Source: an uncultured Shewanella sp. (lineage in GTDB: Bacteria > Pseudomonadota > Gammaproteobacteria > Enterobacterales > Shewanellaceae). Taken from it: a DNA stretch of 64,000 nt. Below are positions 25,983-36,741 of the stretch, one piece after another (position 1 is the stretch's first letter; each line of letters opens with the position of its first letter). The notes below the pieces were generated by a model. It made no database searches and was not told where the DNA came from. It saw only the letters and a program-made list of their open reading frames with translations. The translations under genes were made by a program, and so were the position numbers. Location of the stretch: positions 124,001 to 188,000 of the forward strand of contig CANNEE010000007.1 of assembly GCA_947503555.1 (NCBI GenBank), given 5' to 3'.

Positions 25983-28171
25983 TAGTGTTGACCCGAATCT
26001 GTTTTCCCAAGAAGCCCAAGAAAGAAAGCATACTCACGGGCCGTGTCCTCAAACTGGCGATAACGACCACTTTTGCCTCCATGACCTGCATCCATATCGG
26101 TGTAAAAGAGTAATAGATTATCATCAGTCTTATACTCTCTTAGCTTGGCTACCCATTTAGCTGGCTCAAAGTACTGTACTTGAGAATCATGCAAGCCAGT
26201 GGTCACCAACAAGTTAGGATAAGTTTGAGCACCGATTTGATCATAGGGCGAGTAACTCAACATATTGTGGAAATCTTTGGCCTTATTTGGATTACCCCAC
26301 TCATCATATTCATTGGTAGTCAAAGGAATTGATTCATCTAACATGGTAGTGACGATATCAACAAAGGGCACATGGGCCGCGACACCAAGATAAAGCTCAG
26401 GCGCCTGATTAATCACAGCCCCCATCAAGAGTCCACCAGCACTTCCACCAGCGGCAAAGACGCTACTTTTATCACCATACTTGCGCTCAACTAAGGCTCG
26501 AGTGACATCGACGAAATCATCAAAACTATGATGTTTATGTTCCATGCGTCCTGCGTCATACCAAGGCCGCCCAAGCATTTCGCCACCTCGAACATGGGCA
26601 ATTGCATAGACAAAACCTCTATCAAGCAAACTCAATACGGATGAATCAAAATCTGCCTCTACCGTATAACCATAGGCTCCATAGCCATAGATATAAAGAG
26701 GATTGGTGCCATCAGCCTTAAACTTGTCCTTGCGATACACTAAGGTCACAGGGACTTTCACATCGTCACGAGCGGGCAGCATTAAACGCTCACTTTGATA
26801 ATTATCACTATCAAAGCCACCTAATACTTTTTCCTGTTTTAGCAGCGTCCGCTGATTAGGTTTAGCTAACTGGTATTCAAAAATAGACTCAGGTGTTGTA
26901 GGGCTTGAATAATAAAGACGTAACTTGTCACTGTTTTGCTCACGGTTAACATCAAGACCAACTACGTAGGCAGGATCATTAAACTCAAGCGAATAATTTG
27001 CCTCTTGATTTAAGCCATGAACATGTATATGGCTCACACCTTGAGTGCGACTTTGCACCACAAGATAATCCTTTAACAGCAGCATATCTTCATAACGAGT
27101 ATTGGCGCTTGCCGGAATCACTTCTTGCCAATTCGCCTTATTTTGGCTCTTATCGAGTGCCACTTTCATCACTCGAAAATTAGGCGCCTGCCAATTAGTC
27201 AAAATATACACTTCATCGCCTAACTTGGCTGCAGAGTACTCATGGCCCTCTTCTCGAGTAAGCACTGGAACGAAGTCTGATGTGGGCTTGTCAGCATTCA
27301 AATATGAAACCTGACTTGTGGTGGTGTTATTTTGAAATAATGCGATACGGGATTCATCTAAGCTCTTACCTAATGCCAGATAATAACTATCGTCTAGCTC
27401 CTCATAAACCAGCACATCATCAGTCTGTTGGGTGCCCAATCTATGGCGATACACCTTATTACCCAATAAAGTTTGCGGATCTTTCACGATATAAAAGAGG
27501 TGTTGATTATCATTGGCCCATACTAAGGCGCCATCGACTCCCTCAAGCGTATCTGATAGCAATTCACCAGTAACTAAATTCTTAATATAAACCTTGTAGA
27601 TACGTCTACTCAGAGTATCTTCACTAAAGGCCAACAGAGATTGATTTGGGCTAATACTAATACGGCCTAAACTATAGAATTCATGGCCTTTCGCTCTGTC
27701 ATTAACATTCAAAATGACTTGTTGGGGTCCATCTTGTGTCTCTGAGCGAACAAACTTGGGATACTCACTATCCGCTTCGTATACTTGCCCATACCAGTTG
27801 CCGCGCCACAAATAAGGTACGCTGGCATCATTTTTCTCTAATCGGTTAGCAAGTTCATCAAACAGATCTTTCTCCAAACCACCTAGCTGGCTAAAGGCTT
27901 TTGCAGCATAGTCGTTTTCAGCCTGTAAATATTCAATAACAGGCTTAGCTTTGCGTTCATCATCTCGCAGCCAATAATAGTTATCGACGCGGCGCACACC
28001 ATGCAGCTCTAATACCTTAGGCTCTTTCTTGGCAATAGGAGGGTTTTCAGGCGCCGTCAGAGGTGCATTTGATTCAGTATTGGGCTTATTCACCATGGTG
28101 CATCCAGTCATAAAAATTAGAAAACTTATAGAAACAACATTATTAAAAAGAGTGGTGCGAGTTTTATTCAC
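25982..28171 (-). CDS. ptrB: Prolyl oligopeptidase family S9A (oligopeptidase B), lipoprotein form
   Basis: 729 residues. An N-terminal lipobox, IFMTGC, predicts anchoring in a membrane, whereas classical oligopeptidase B is cytosolic. A seven-bladed propeller domain is followed by the alpha/beta hydrolase. The nucleophile is in GGSAGGLLMG, the Asp in TGLHDSQVQYFEP and the His in DAGHGGKSGR. The family cleaves after basic residues in short peptides. The GTG start follows AGGAGG. It diverges from ribB. Confidence 0.9.
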   Translation of the reverse strand: MNKTRTTLFNNVVSISFLIFMTGCTMVNKPNTESNAPLTAPENPPIAKKEPKVLELHGVRRVDNYYWLRDDERKAKPVIEYLQAENDYAAKAFSQLGGLEKDLFDELANRLEKNDASVPYLWRGNWYGQVYEADSEYPKFVRSETQDGPQQVILNVNDRAKGHEFYSLGRISISPNQSLLAFSEDTLSRRIYKVYIKNLVTGELLSDTLEGVDGALVWANDNQHLFYIVKDPQTLLGNKVYRHRLGTQQTDDVLVYEELDDSYYLALGKSLDESRIALFQNNTTTSQVSYLNADKPTSDFVPVLTREEGHEYSAAKLGDEVYILTNWQAPNFRVMKVALDKSQNKANWQEVIPASANTRYEDMLLLKDYLVVQSRTQGVSHIHVHGLNQEANYSLEFNDPAYVVGLDVNREQNSDKLRLYYSSPTTPESIFEYQLAKPNQRTLLKQEKVLGGFDSDNYQSERLMLPARDDVKVPVTLVYRKDKFKADGTNPLYIYGYGAYGYTVEADFDSSVLSLLDRGFVYAIAHVRGGEMLGRPWYDAGRMEHKHHSFDDFVDVTRALVERKYGDKSSVFAAGGSAGGLLMGAVINQAPELYLGVAAHVPFVDIVTTMLDESIPLTTNEYDEWGNPNKAKDFHNMLSYSPYDQIGAQTYPNLLVTTGLHDSQVQYFEPAKWVAKLREYKTDDNLLLFYTDMDAGHGGKSGRYRQFEDTAREYAFFLGLLGKTDSGQH

Positions 28172-28395
28172 TCATGCCTCCTTGCTATGGCACTAGCTCT
28201 AAAAGAGATAACTTAGCGGCCCAGTCTAAATTGCCCTGGCAACTCTGGCAACAAGGCTTCAAATTATGAGACAAGCGCCAAAATGGGAATGACCTCTCAA
28301 GCTGATGATTTTCCAATTTCTCCCTCTTGTTATTTACACTAGTTCACTGCAAGATAGCTGCGTCTTGTTAGGGCCACTCCTAATACAAGATATTA

Positions 28396-28575
28396 ATTCT
28401 CAGGGCGGGGTGAGAATCCCCACCGGCGGTAGATTACATCTCCATGTAAAAGCCCGCGAGCGCTTAGTAATATGAACTGAGGTCAGCAGATCTGGTGACG
28501 GTTTACCTAAACCTATTCCAGAGCCGACGGTAATTCATCACTTAACAGTGTGATAAGTCCGGATGGAAGAGAATG
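28396..28575 (+). ncRNA. FMN riboswitch (RFN element)
   Basis: The conserved RFN core is visible: CAGGGCGGGGTGAGAATCCC at the 5' side, ACTGAGGTCAGCAGATCTGG in the middle and GTCCGGATGGAAGAGAATG at the 3' end. It lies 113 bp before ribB. A small hairpin (ACGATT / AATCGT at 28581-28596) with a T-rich tail after it could serve as terminator or expression platform. It represses ribB when FMN is abundant. Confidence 0.95.
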
Positions 28576-28688
28576 TATGGACGATTATCGAATCGTTCAT
28601 TGTTTTATTGTGCCTAGCTTTTTAGTGAGGCCTATTCCTACACGCCCTGATTCTGGAAAAACCAAGCAGTTAATTTAAGGATTTAACC

Positions 28689-29342
28689 ATGAATCAGTCA
28701 CTACTTACTCCATATGGTAATGCCATTGAACGCGTCAATGCGGCACTTGAAACCCTTAAGCAAGGGCAAGGTGTACTCGTTGTTGATGATGAAGACAGAG
28801 AAAATGAAGGCGATCTTATTTTTGCCGCTGAGTCTCTAACCAATGAACAGATGGCGATGTTAATTCGTGAGTGCAGCGGTATCGTTTGCCTATGCCTCGA
28901 TGATGATAAAGTACGCCAACTTGAGCTGCCTCCAATGGTAGAGAATAACTCGAGCCAATATGGCACCGCCTTTACCGTTAGTATCGAAGCTAAAGTCGGT
29001 GTTACAACGGGCGTATCCGCCGCTGACAGGGTTACTACCATTAAAACGGCAATTCATTCGAATGCTAAGCCAGAAGATTTAGCGAGACCAGGTCATGTTT
29101 ATCCCCTCAGGGCTCAACCTGGTGGCGTATTGACCCGTAGAGGCCATACAGAAGCGACCATAGATCTGATGAAACTAGCAGATCTCACTCCCGCAGGCGT
29201 CTTATGTGAGGTCACCAACCCTGATGGCACTATGGCTCGCTTGCCAGAGATCATCACATTCGCTCAACAGCATCACATGCCAGTACTTACGGTAGAAGAT
29301 ATCGTCGAATACCGAAAAGCGATGCTTGCGCAAGTAAGTTAA
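28689..29342 (+). CDS. ribB: 3,4-dihydroxy-2-butanone 4-phosphate synthase
   Basis: 217 residues. The catalytic acidic loop [18 protein letters not shown] and the later [15 protein letters not shown] match RibB, which converts ribulose 5-phosphate to the four-carbon riboflavin precursor. There is no GTP cyclohydrolase II (RibA) domain. A strong AAGGA site precedes the ATG, behind the FMN riboswitch. Confidence 0.97.
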   Translation: MNQSLLTPYGNAIERVNAALETLKQGQGVLVVDDEDRENEGDLIFAAESLTNEQMAMLIRECSGIVCLCLDDDKVRQLELPPMVENNSSQYGTAFTVSIEAKVGVTTGVSAADRVTTIKTAIHSNAKPEDLARPGHVYPLRAQPGGVLTRRGHTEATIDLMKLADLTPAGVLCEVTNPDGTMARLPEIITFAQQHHMPVLTVEDIVEYRKAMLAQVS

Positions 29343-29577
29343 GTCCATTCTCCGTGGTCGATGTCGGCGGCTAGACATCGACCCTTGTACTTTCTTTAAT
29401 TCACGATCAAAAAATCATAAATAAAAATAGGTAATTAGCTCCAACATTCTGGAGACTTGTTTTACGTGACCTGCCTTTAACTTTATTCCATTGACTATCG
29501 AAATTGGCGTACAAGTATGTAACCATCAAACGCTGTTTGTTCGCTTAACATAGTTTAAGCTAGGATGGAGTTGTTGC

Positions 29578-32500
29578 ATGTCGTTCTTTTTCCATAAGTT
29601 TAATCTGAGGAATAAGTTACTGCTGCTTGCCGCCCTACCATTACTGGTTGTCAGCATAATTGGCATCACACGAACACAGCAACTGCTTGATGACTACCAA
29701 GCCGCGACCAATAACCGCCTAACCATCAAGATAGTAACTCAAATAGCTCAGCTAGTTTTTGAGCTACAGAAAGAGCGTGGTATGAGCTTAGGCTATGCCA
29801 ATAACCAAAACCCATTAGCCAAAACGCAATTAATAGCCCAAAGGAATGAAACAGATAAGCAACTCGCCAAGCTTATTGATAGCCCTTTACGAGCTAAGTT
29901 TACCAAGCAAGTTAAGCGCGACAAGCAAGCCAATACTGAAATTGCATCGCTTTTTACAGTACTAGATAAATACCCTAAGCATATATATGCGCTACGAAAA
30001 TTAACGCCTATTGATACTCACCTAGCTTACTCGGTGGAAAAAACCCTAGACCTATACTCCAAAAGCAATGATGAACTGCTAGCGCTAATAGGCTTACTCA
30101 GACTCAACACCCATGACGCCTATCAATCCACTGCCTATAGCGATTTAATTAACTTACTCAAATTGCAAGAGTTAGCTGGACAGGAACGAGGATGGCTTAA
30201 CCAAATTATAGCCTCGCATCAGTTACTCAATCAGGACTATCTCAAACTAAAAGAGATCACGACCCAGCAGACATTATCACTCGCTTATGCCCAGAGTACG
30301 CCAATCATTCAACATGCCAGCATGTTGGACAATATGCTAACCAGCATAGAGCATGAACAGATCGTACACATACGTGAAAAAATCAATCATCAAATGGATA
30401 TCATTGCTTTCACCGAAGTGATCGAACTCTATTTAGGAAACGGGCGAGCACTAGGAAATACTAGCCACCTTCTTCATGATTACCTTTATGCCAGCCAAGA
30501 GGCTTATCCATTTCAATTTCACCAAGCTAAGTTAACCTTAGACAAGTTAAAAAAGCTTGATCACTTAAGCTCTAATCAACAGGCCTATATCAATATTTTG
30601 CAGCATGCGATAGACCATTTTGCATTAACCGTGAATCGTCTTCATCTACTCAAAACGGCCTCACCCAGTGCTATCAATCAGCTGCACCAAGAGCTAGAGC
30701 AAGTACAATCTAACTTGGATACGGCAATAATAGGCCTAAAGCAACCAGAATTACCTATTACTCAAGCAGCTTGGTGGCAACTGGCCAGTGACAGAATTGA
30801 AAAGCTACACGCGATAAGCAATAACATTTTGCAAGAAATGGATCAGATAAGCCTATCCACCCAAGGCCAGGCTCGTACAACACTTATCGCCTATATACTG
30901 ACTGGAGTCTGCTGTCTCGGCCTGTTTGTTTTCGTCACCTATCAATTGGTCAATGTCGTCACCAAAAAAATTAGTGCTATTGCCCACAACATGCAGCTAA
31001 TGGCTGAAAACCCGGACCTAAATCTTCAGATCATCAGCCAAGGAGAAGATGAGCTGGCACATATGGGACGCTCACTCAATCATATGATTGAGCAACGAAC
31101 TAAGCATCAAGAACAGCAAGCTCTTGCCAGTGCAGTATTTGAATACTCATCAGAGGCGATACTTGTTACTAATGCCGATAATCAAATTGAGCTAGTCAAT
31201 CCAGCTTTTAGCCGCATTACAGGCTATAGCCAAGAGGATATTTTAGGTCATAACCCTTCAATTCTAGCCTCCAAGAAGCACACCAAAGAGTTCTATCAGC
31301 ACCTATGGCAACGGTTGGACACCCTTGGCCATTGGGAAGGAGAAATTTGGAATAAGCGTAAAGATGGACAGATCTATCCGGAGTACCTAGCCATCACTCG
31401 CGTGTTAGATAACCACGGCCAAGTTAAGCAATACATAGGCCTCTTTATGGATATCAGCAACAGAAAGCAATATGAGAAGGATATCTGGTATCAGAGCAAC
31501 TTCGACTCTCTCACTTCCCTGCCCAATAGAAAGCTGGCAAAGGAACGTATCGCCCATGAACTAAGAAGCGCACAACAAGGGAACACTGAGCTCGCAATCC
31601 TACTCATAGATATAGATAACTTTAAATATATCAATGATATTCATGGCCACGGAGCCGGTGATCATCTGTTGGTGTTAATTTCACAAAGACTGACCAAAGC
31701 CATTGGCGAACTTGGCTTTGTTGCACGTGTGGATGGCGACGCCTTTTTGGTGCTTATACCGGAATTTGTCAGTGCTTTTGAAATAGAGCAGATTGCACTG
31801 AATATTCTGGCGCAAGCAGCGCAGCCCATTGATTACTTAGATGAGTCATTAACTGCCACCTGCAGCATAGGAATCGCCTTCTCACCCTATGATGGTGACG
31901 ATGAAAGCACCTTAACTCGCAATGCAGAAACTGCCATGTTCCAAGCTAAAGAAGCTGGACGCAATACCTTCAAATGCTTTACCAATGAAATGGATAAAAT
32001 GATGCGCAAGCGCTTTGATCTTGAAAAGCGTCTGCGTAAAGCCGTACTTAATTCCGAATTTAAACTCCAGTATCAACCTATTGTAAAGTTAGATACAGGG
32101 AAAGTGACTGGCGTCGAGGCGCTGATTCGCTGGCACGATCCAGATAATGGCCTAATACCGCCCGATAACTTTATTCCGCTAGCGGAAGAAACAGGTCTTA
32201 TACTCCCCATAGGTAACTGGATTATCGATCAAGCTTTGCATGATTTAGCACGCTGGCAGCAAGCAGGGCTCGATCTGTGTGTCTCTATTAACTTATCAGG
32301 TGTTCAATGCAAGGCACCACATGGTGAGCACTTTATTCAGCATCTAAAAGAAACAATCAAGCAGTATAGGGTTAAGGCGAACAAAATACGGATAGAGATC
32401 ACCGAAAGTACTTTAATGGAAGATAGTGAACAAAGCCTAAAGACCTTAGAATCAATCAAAAACATAGGGGCTAGCATCTATATCGATGACTTTGGCACAG

Positions 32501-32829
32501 GTTATTCCTCTCTGAGCTATCTAAAGCAATTCCCTATCTCTGTGATTAAAATCGACAGAAGCTTTGTCGATAGTGCACTTGAGAGCGATTCCGACGCTAA
32601 CCTGATCAAAGCCATTATCACCATGGGAAAAAGCCTCAACATGCGACTAGTCGCAGAAGGGGTAGAAACAAAAGAGCAATGGCAATATTTATCTCAACTG
32701 GGCTGTAACTATGCTCAGGGTTACCTGATTGCTAAGCCCCTTGATTATAGTGAGCTTATCACTTGGGCAAGAGAGTCCAAGTACAGCCAACAAACTTCTG
32801 CTCCTCCTTCACCTTCTTATTACAATTAA
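29578..32829 (+). CDS. NIT-HAMP-PAS-GGDEF-EAL c-di-GMP protein, probably phosphodiesterase
   Basis: 1083 residues. A transmembrane helix precedes a large periplasmic domain with the nitrate/nitrite-sensing (NIT) signature ELQKERGMSLGY, another helix at about 435-455, HAMP and a PAS domain (ILVTNADNQIELVNPAFSRITGYS). The GGDEF motif is degenerate, DGDAF at residues 719-723, with Ala in place of the catalytic Glu. The EAL domain is intact, with GVEALIRW, KIDRSFV, DDFGTGYSSL and AEGVET. It should hydrolyse c-di-GMP. Ligand control by nitrate or nitrite is inferred from the NIT domain. Confidence 0.9.
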   Translation: MSFFFHKFNLRNKLLLLAALPLLVVSIIGITRTQQLLDDYQAATNNRLTIKIVTQIAQLVFELQKERGMSLGYANNQNPLAKTQLIAQRNETDKQLAKLIDSPLRAKFTKQVKRDKQANTEIASLFTVLDKYPKHIYALRKLTPIDTHLAYSVEKTLDLYSKSNDELLALIGLLRLNTHDAYQSTAYSDLINLLKLQELAGQERGWLNQIIASHQLLNQDYLKLKEITTQQTLSLAYAQSTPIIQHASMLDNMLTSIEHEQIVHIREKINHQMDIIAFTEVIELYLGNGRALGNTSHLLHDYLYASQEAYPFQFHQAKLTLDKLKKLDHLSSNQQAYINILQHAIDHFALTVNRLHLLKTASPSAINQLHQELEQVQSNLDTAIIGLKQPELPITQAAWWQLASDRIEKLHAISNNILQEMDQISLSTQGQARTTLIAYILTGVCCLGLFVFVTYQLVNVVTKKISAIAHNMQLMAENPDLNLQIISQGEDELAHMGRSLNHMIEQRTKHQEQQALASAVFEYSSEAILVTNADNQIELVNPAFSRITGYSQEDILGHNPSILASKKHTKEFYQHLWQRLDTLGHWEGEIWNKRKDGQIYPEYLAITRVLDNHGQVKQYIGLFMDISNRKQYEKDIWYQSNFDSLTSLPNRKLAKERIAHELRSAQQGNTELAILLIDIDNFKYINDIHGHGAGDHLLVLISQRLTKAIGELGFVARVDGDAFLVLIPEFVSAFEIEQIALNILAQAAQPIDYLDESLTATCSIGIAFSPYDGDDESTLTRNAETAMFQAKEAGRNTFKCFTNEMDKMMRKRFDLEKRLRKAVLNSEFKLQYQPIVKLDTGKVTGVEALIRWHDPDNGLIPPDNFIPLAEETGLILPIGNWIIDQALHDLARWQQAGLDLCVSINLSGVQCKAPHGEHFIQHLKETIKQYRVKANKIRIEITESTLMEDSEQSLKTLESIKNIGASIYIDDFGTGYSSLSYLKQFPISVIKIDRSFVDSALESDSDANLIKAIITMGKSLNMRLVAEGVETKEQWQYLSQLGCNYAQGYLIAKPLDYSELITWARESKYSQQTSAPPSPSYYN

Positions 32830-32833
32830 AGAC

Positions 32834-32864
32834 AATAAAAAAGCAGCCTAAGCTGCTTTTTATT
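32834..32864. terminator. Bidirectional intrinsic terminator
   Basis: AAAAAGCAGC pairs with GCTGCTTTTT around four bases, between convergent EAL and ferritin genes. Confidence 0.9.
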
Positions 32865-32877
32865 AGTCTTGTGAAGC

Positions 32878-33408
32878 TTAAACCGCTTGCTGTGGGTTCA
32901 TGATGCTTTCACCACCCTCTACAGCCATATCCTTCAGTTCTTTATCAATAAGGTATAACGCCTTACCATCTTCGCCTATCATGCGAATTTTATCTACGAT
33001 AGAACCAAACAACTTCTCTTCCTCGTGCTGCTCTGCCACATACCACTGTAGGAAATTAAAAGTTGAGTAATCTTGATTAGAGAATGCTGCATGGGCAAGT
33101 TCATTGATCTTGCTGGTAATAAGCTGCTCATGTTCAAAGGTATATTCAAATAAAGACAATAGAGAGCTGAATTCAGCTTGAGGGGCTTCAATAGCACCCA
33201 ATAAAGGTAATCCACCGGTTTCACTGACATAAGTAAATAGTCGACGCATGTGCTGCATCTCTTCATCAGCATGTTCACGCATAAACTTAGCTGCGCCCTC
33301 ATAACCCTTGTTTTCACACCAAGCGCTCATCTGCAAATACAGATTTGAAGAAAAGAACTCCATGTTGATCTGTTCATTTAATTTATCAATCATAGATTGG
33401 GTTAACAT
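32878..33408 (-). CDS. ftnA: Bacterial non-heme ferritin
   Basis: 176 residues, the normal ferritin length. Ferroxidase ligands are seen in [16 protein letters not shown] (Glu17), HADEEMQHM (Glu50, His53) and [13 protein letters not shown] plus [11 protein letters not shown] (Glu, Gln). It stores iron in 24-mers. The region upstream has a weak Fur-like sequence. A second ferritin gene is common in Shewanella but none is adjacent here. Confidence 0.95.
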   Translation of the reverse strand: MLTQSMIDKLNEQINMEFFSSNLYLQMSAWCENKGYEGAAKFMREHADEEMQHMRRLFTYVSETGGLPLLGAIEAPQAEFSSLLSLFEYTFEHEQLITSKINELAHAAFSNQDYSTFNFLQWYVAEQHEEEKLFGSIVDKIRMIGEDGKALYLIDKELKDMAVEGGESIMNPQQAV

Positions 33409-33507
33409 AGCGACTTCCTCTATTCACACGATTTATTTCCCGCTATTGTCATTAAGCTAACAAACAAAAGCAACTAAATTTACCTAACAAGCTGATTAAC
33501 AAATAAA

Positions 33508-33526
33508 AACAATTCTCATTCCTCCA
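33508..33526 (-). promoter_or_regulatory. Weak Fur-like sequence upstream of ferritin
   Basis: The complement contains GAATGAGAATTGTT, 10 of 14 matches to the core Fur consensus. It lies about 100 bp upstream of the ferritin start. Evidence is limited to this similarity. Confidence 0.25.
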
Positions 33527-33657
33527 TTTTTTCTCAAAAAACACATAGTTCCACACTCACACCAACCCATTAGTAACATTTGCTAACGAAATGAGACAGA
33601 CTTGTTAAACCAAGACATTTATTATCTACACCACTCGACATCACCTTAGGGACGAAT

Positions 33658-36600
33658 ATGGATCTCACCCAAACCAGCACCCGTAACCCAGCTGGCACCT
33701 TAGTCACCCTATTACTGTTATTTGTTTTTGGTTTACTTGCCATCAATAAACTTCCTATTCAGCTACTGCCAGATATTCAACGACCTCAAATATCGGTTTT
33801 TAACAACTGGCGTAGTGCTGCTCCCCAAGAGATGGAATCAAATATTATCGAGCCCCAGGAAAATGTACTTAGGCAAGTCTCTGGTGTCGTTGAGATGAAC
33901 TCCAATATTTCCCAAGGATTTGGTCGTGTTAGCCTGACTTTTGAAGTCGGCAGCGATATGCAAGCGGCAATGATCAATGTGATTAACGCCCTCAACCAAA
34001 CACCACCTAGACCGCTAGATGCCAATGAGCCCTTTATCAATGTTGGCGGCGGCAATGGCTCACCTAACCTTGCTTCGATACTTATTCGCACCGCACCAGA
34101 TAACCCAGCTACCGAATTTAGTCAGTACCAGAAGCTAATTGATGATGTGGTAGAGCCTAGACTAAGACAAATCACAGGGGTAGGCAGTGTTCAACTCCAA
34201 GGACGCCGAGCCAAAGAGTTACATATAGAATTTGATCCTTATCGAGCCGCGGCTCTGGGGATCACTATCGATCAGCTTCGCACCACCCTATCTCGAGCCG
34301 CAGATGTCTCTGGCGGTACAGCCAATGTGGGGCGCAGGCAATATATGGTGCGTTTTGTTGGTCAATTTACCCCAGAGAACCTTGGTCAACTTATTGTGAC
34401 CTATAACGATGGACGTCCTGTCTATCTCAATGAACTAGCAGAAGTAAAAATTGGCTCAGTGGAAAACCAAGGTTTTACTAAGCGTAATGGTTATCCAGCC
34501 TACTATATGACGATCGAAGGCACCTTTGATGCCAATACCGTTGCCGTGCTCGACGGCATTAACCAAGCGATAGACGAGCTCAATGAACAAACACTAAGGC
34601 CCCAAGGCCTAATTATGGATCTCTCTTTCGACGCATCTGTGCATATCAAAAGGGCCATACTACTGGTCAAAGGTAACTTAGGCATAGGAGTATTGTTAGC
34701 ACTATTTATTCTGTTTGCTTTCCTGCGTAGTGCACGTGCGACGCTAATGATAGCCTCCACCATTCCTGTCGCACTGCTGTTAGCCTTTATCGCCCTAGAA
34801 GCCATGGGACGAACCTTAAATGTCATCTCATTAGCAGGTCTTGCCTTTGCTGTGGGCTTAGTGCTCGACGCCGCAATTATCGTGCAGGAAAATATTGTTC
34901 GCCTTTACCAAAAAGGAGAGCCGATAACCAAGGCAATTTTGCAAGGCACGGCTCAAGTAAAAGGCGCACTAATGGCATCAACCGCCACCACAGTTGCGAT
35001 CTTTTTACCTGTACTCTTTATGCCGGGTGTCGAAGGGCAACTGTTTTCTGACCTCGCTCTGACGCTATCGGTTGCTGTTATCTCCTCTTTTATCAGTGCT
35101 GTCACCCTTATTCCGGTCTTTAACCTACTCTGGTTAAAATTACCGGCAAATAAAACCGCCAATCATTTATGGCTTAAACTCACTGAGTTGATAAAAACGC
35201 TGACACTCAATAAAAAGCGTGCTGGAGCATGGTGTGCCCTGCTTATTTTGGGTAGTGCTGTCGCCACTTTTAGTTTAATGCCGAGACCTGACTTTCTCCC
35301 TCAGGCGAGATCAGATGGCATATTTGCTTTCTTCTCTCTACCACCAGGAGCCAATGTTAAAACCCTAGAAAAAGAGCTAGGAGATGTAATTATTGAGCGT
35401 TTGAAGCCTTACTATGAAAAGCAAAAAGCCCCTTTTATCAAGGGCTATAACTTCTCTATGTACAATGCATTCAACGTGCTATTCATCTATCCAGAAGATC
35501 CTTCTCAAGCCGATGAAATGATACGTTTGCTCAATGAAGAGATCCTTATCGGTCTGCCCGATACTCAAGCCTTTACCAACCGCGGCTCTTTACTTCAGTT
35601 TGGCTTTAACGGCGGCCGAGCCATCAATATCGACCTACAAGGGCCTGATATGGAAGCCTTAATGAGTAGCGCAGCTAAAGGAATGGGCGTCATTCAAAAG
35701 GCTCTCCCAGGCGCCGTAGTGAGGCCTATTCCCGGCTTATCATTGGCGCAACCAGAACTACAACTGGTTCCTAACGAGCGTCGTTTAGCCCAAGCCGGTG
35801 TCGATAGAATGCAGATAGCCAGCGCAATCCGCGCCTATACCTCAGGTTTGTTTGTCGGCGAATATTTCGATGGCAACGAGCGTATGGACATACTGTTGAA
35901 AGGCCCCAAATGGACAGTACCAGAGCAACTTTCAGCCAGCCCCATCTATACCCAAGCGGCGGGAATTCAAACCATAGGCGAGCTAACCAGCATCAAACGC
36001 ACGGTAGGACCTACTCAACTACAAAGGGTCAATGGTAAACGCAGTGTATCGCTACTAATCTTCCCTCCTGCAGATATGTCACTGGATGAAGCACTGGAAA
36101 TTATCAAAGGCGATGCCCTTGATGAAATCAGCGCAAGCCTACCGGAAGATAGTGCGGTGAAGTTTAGAGGCAGTGCCGATAAGCTGGACCAAACCATTAC
36201 AGATATGGGCACCAACTTTCTGTTAGCCGTGCTAATCCTTTTCCTGCTGATGGCAGCCATGTTTAAATCGGCAAAGGACAGTATATTGGTGCTATTGTCC
36301 ATGCCTTTAGCCATAGCTGGCGGTGTGGTAAGCCTAAGAATACTCAACTTATTTAGCTTCCAAAGCTTAGACTTATTAACCATGATAGGCTTTATTATTT
36401 TGCTCGGCCTAGTCGTAAACAATGCTATTTTGCTGGTCGACCAAACCCGCCAAGGCACAAGAGATGGACTAAGCTTGGATGATGCGATTTATCAAGCCGT
36501 CTACACACGCGCAAGACCCGTATATATGAGTACCCTAACCTCTATTTTCGGCATGTTGCCATTAATGCTGGTACCTGGGGTTGGCAGTGAGATCTACCGA

Positions 36601-36741
36601 GGTCTTGCCGCTGTGATTGTCGGCGGCATGAGCTTTAGTGCCCTATTTACCTTAATACTCATGCCTAGCCTATTGAGGCTCACCCATTTTTCTTCTGTGT
36701 CACCGCTAGTGACATCTACGGCCAGCGAAGGAGCCAGATAA
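33658..36741 (+). CDS. RND-family efflux pump inner-membrane subunit
   Basis: 1027 residues with 12 predicted helices in the RND layout, two large periplasmic loops and the family motif GLAFAVGLVLDAAIIVQENI. The TM4 pair DD of AcrB is DA here (Asp404, Ala405), and the TM10 Lys region reads LVVNNAILLVD with Asn instead of Lys, so the proton relay differs from AcrB. It is followed by the adaptor with a one-base overlap (TAATG). No outer-membrane channel gene is present. Substrates unknown. Confidence 0.92.
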   Translation: MDLTQTSTRNPAGTLVTLLLLFVFGLLAINKLPIQLLPDIQRPQISVFNNWRSAAPQEMESNIIEPQENVLRQVSGVVEMNSNISQGFGRVSLTFEVGSDMQAAMINVINALNQTPPRPLDANEPFINVGGGNGSPNLASILIRTAPDNPATEFSQYQKLIDDVVEPRLRQITGVGSVQLQGRRAKELHIEFDPYRAAALGITIDQLRTTLSRAADVSGGTANVGRRQYMVRFVGQFTPENLGQLIVTYNDGRPVYLNELAEVKIGSVENQGFTKRNGYPAYYMTIEGTFDANTVAVLDGINQAIDELNEQTLRPQGLIMDLSFDASVHIKRAILLVKGNLGIGVLLALFILFAFLRSARATLMIASTIPVALLLAFIALEAMGRTLNVISLAGLAFAVGLVLDAAIIVQENIVRLYQKGEPITKAILQGTAQVKGALMASTATTVAIFLPVLFMPGVEGQLFSDLALTLSVAVISSFISAVTLIPVFNLLWLKLPANKTANHLWLKLTELIKTLTLNKKRAGAWCALLILGSAVATFSLMPRPDFLPQARSDGIFAFFSLPPGANVKTLEKELGDVIIERLKPYYEKQKAPFIKGYNFSMYNAFNVLFIYPEDPSQADEMIRLLNEEILIGLPDTQAFTNRGSLLQFGFNGGRAINIDLQGPDMEALMSSAAKGMGVIQKALPGAVVRPIPGLSLAQPELQLVPNERRLAQAGVDRMQIASAIRAYTSGLFVGEYFDGNERMDILLKGPKWTVPEQLSASPIYTQAAGIQTIGELTSIKRTVGPTQLQRVNGKRSVSLLIFPPADMSLDEALEIIKGDALDEISASLPEDSAVKFRGSADKLDQTITDMGTNFLLAVLILFLLMAAMFKSAKDSILVLLSMPLAIAGGVVSLRILNLFSFQSLDLLTMIGFIILLGLVVNNAILLVDQTRQGTRDGLSLDDAIYQAVYTRARPVYMSTLTSIFGMLPLMLVPGVGSEIYRGLAAVIVGGMSFSALFTLILMPSLLRLTHFSSVSPLVTSTASEGAR

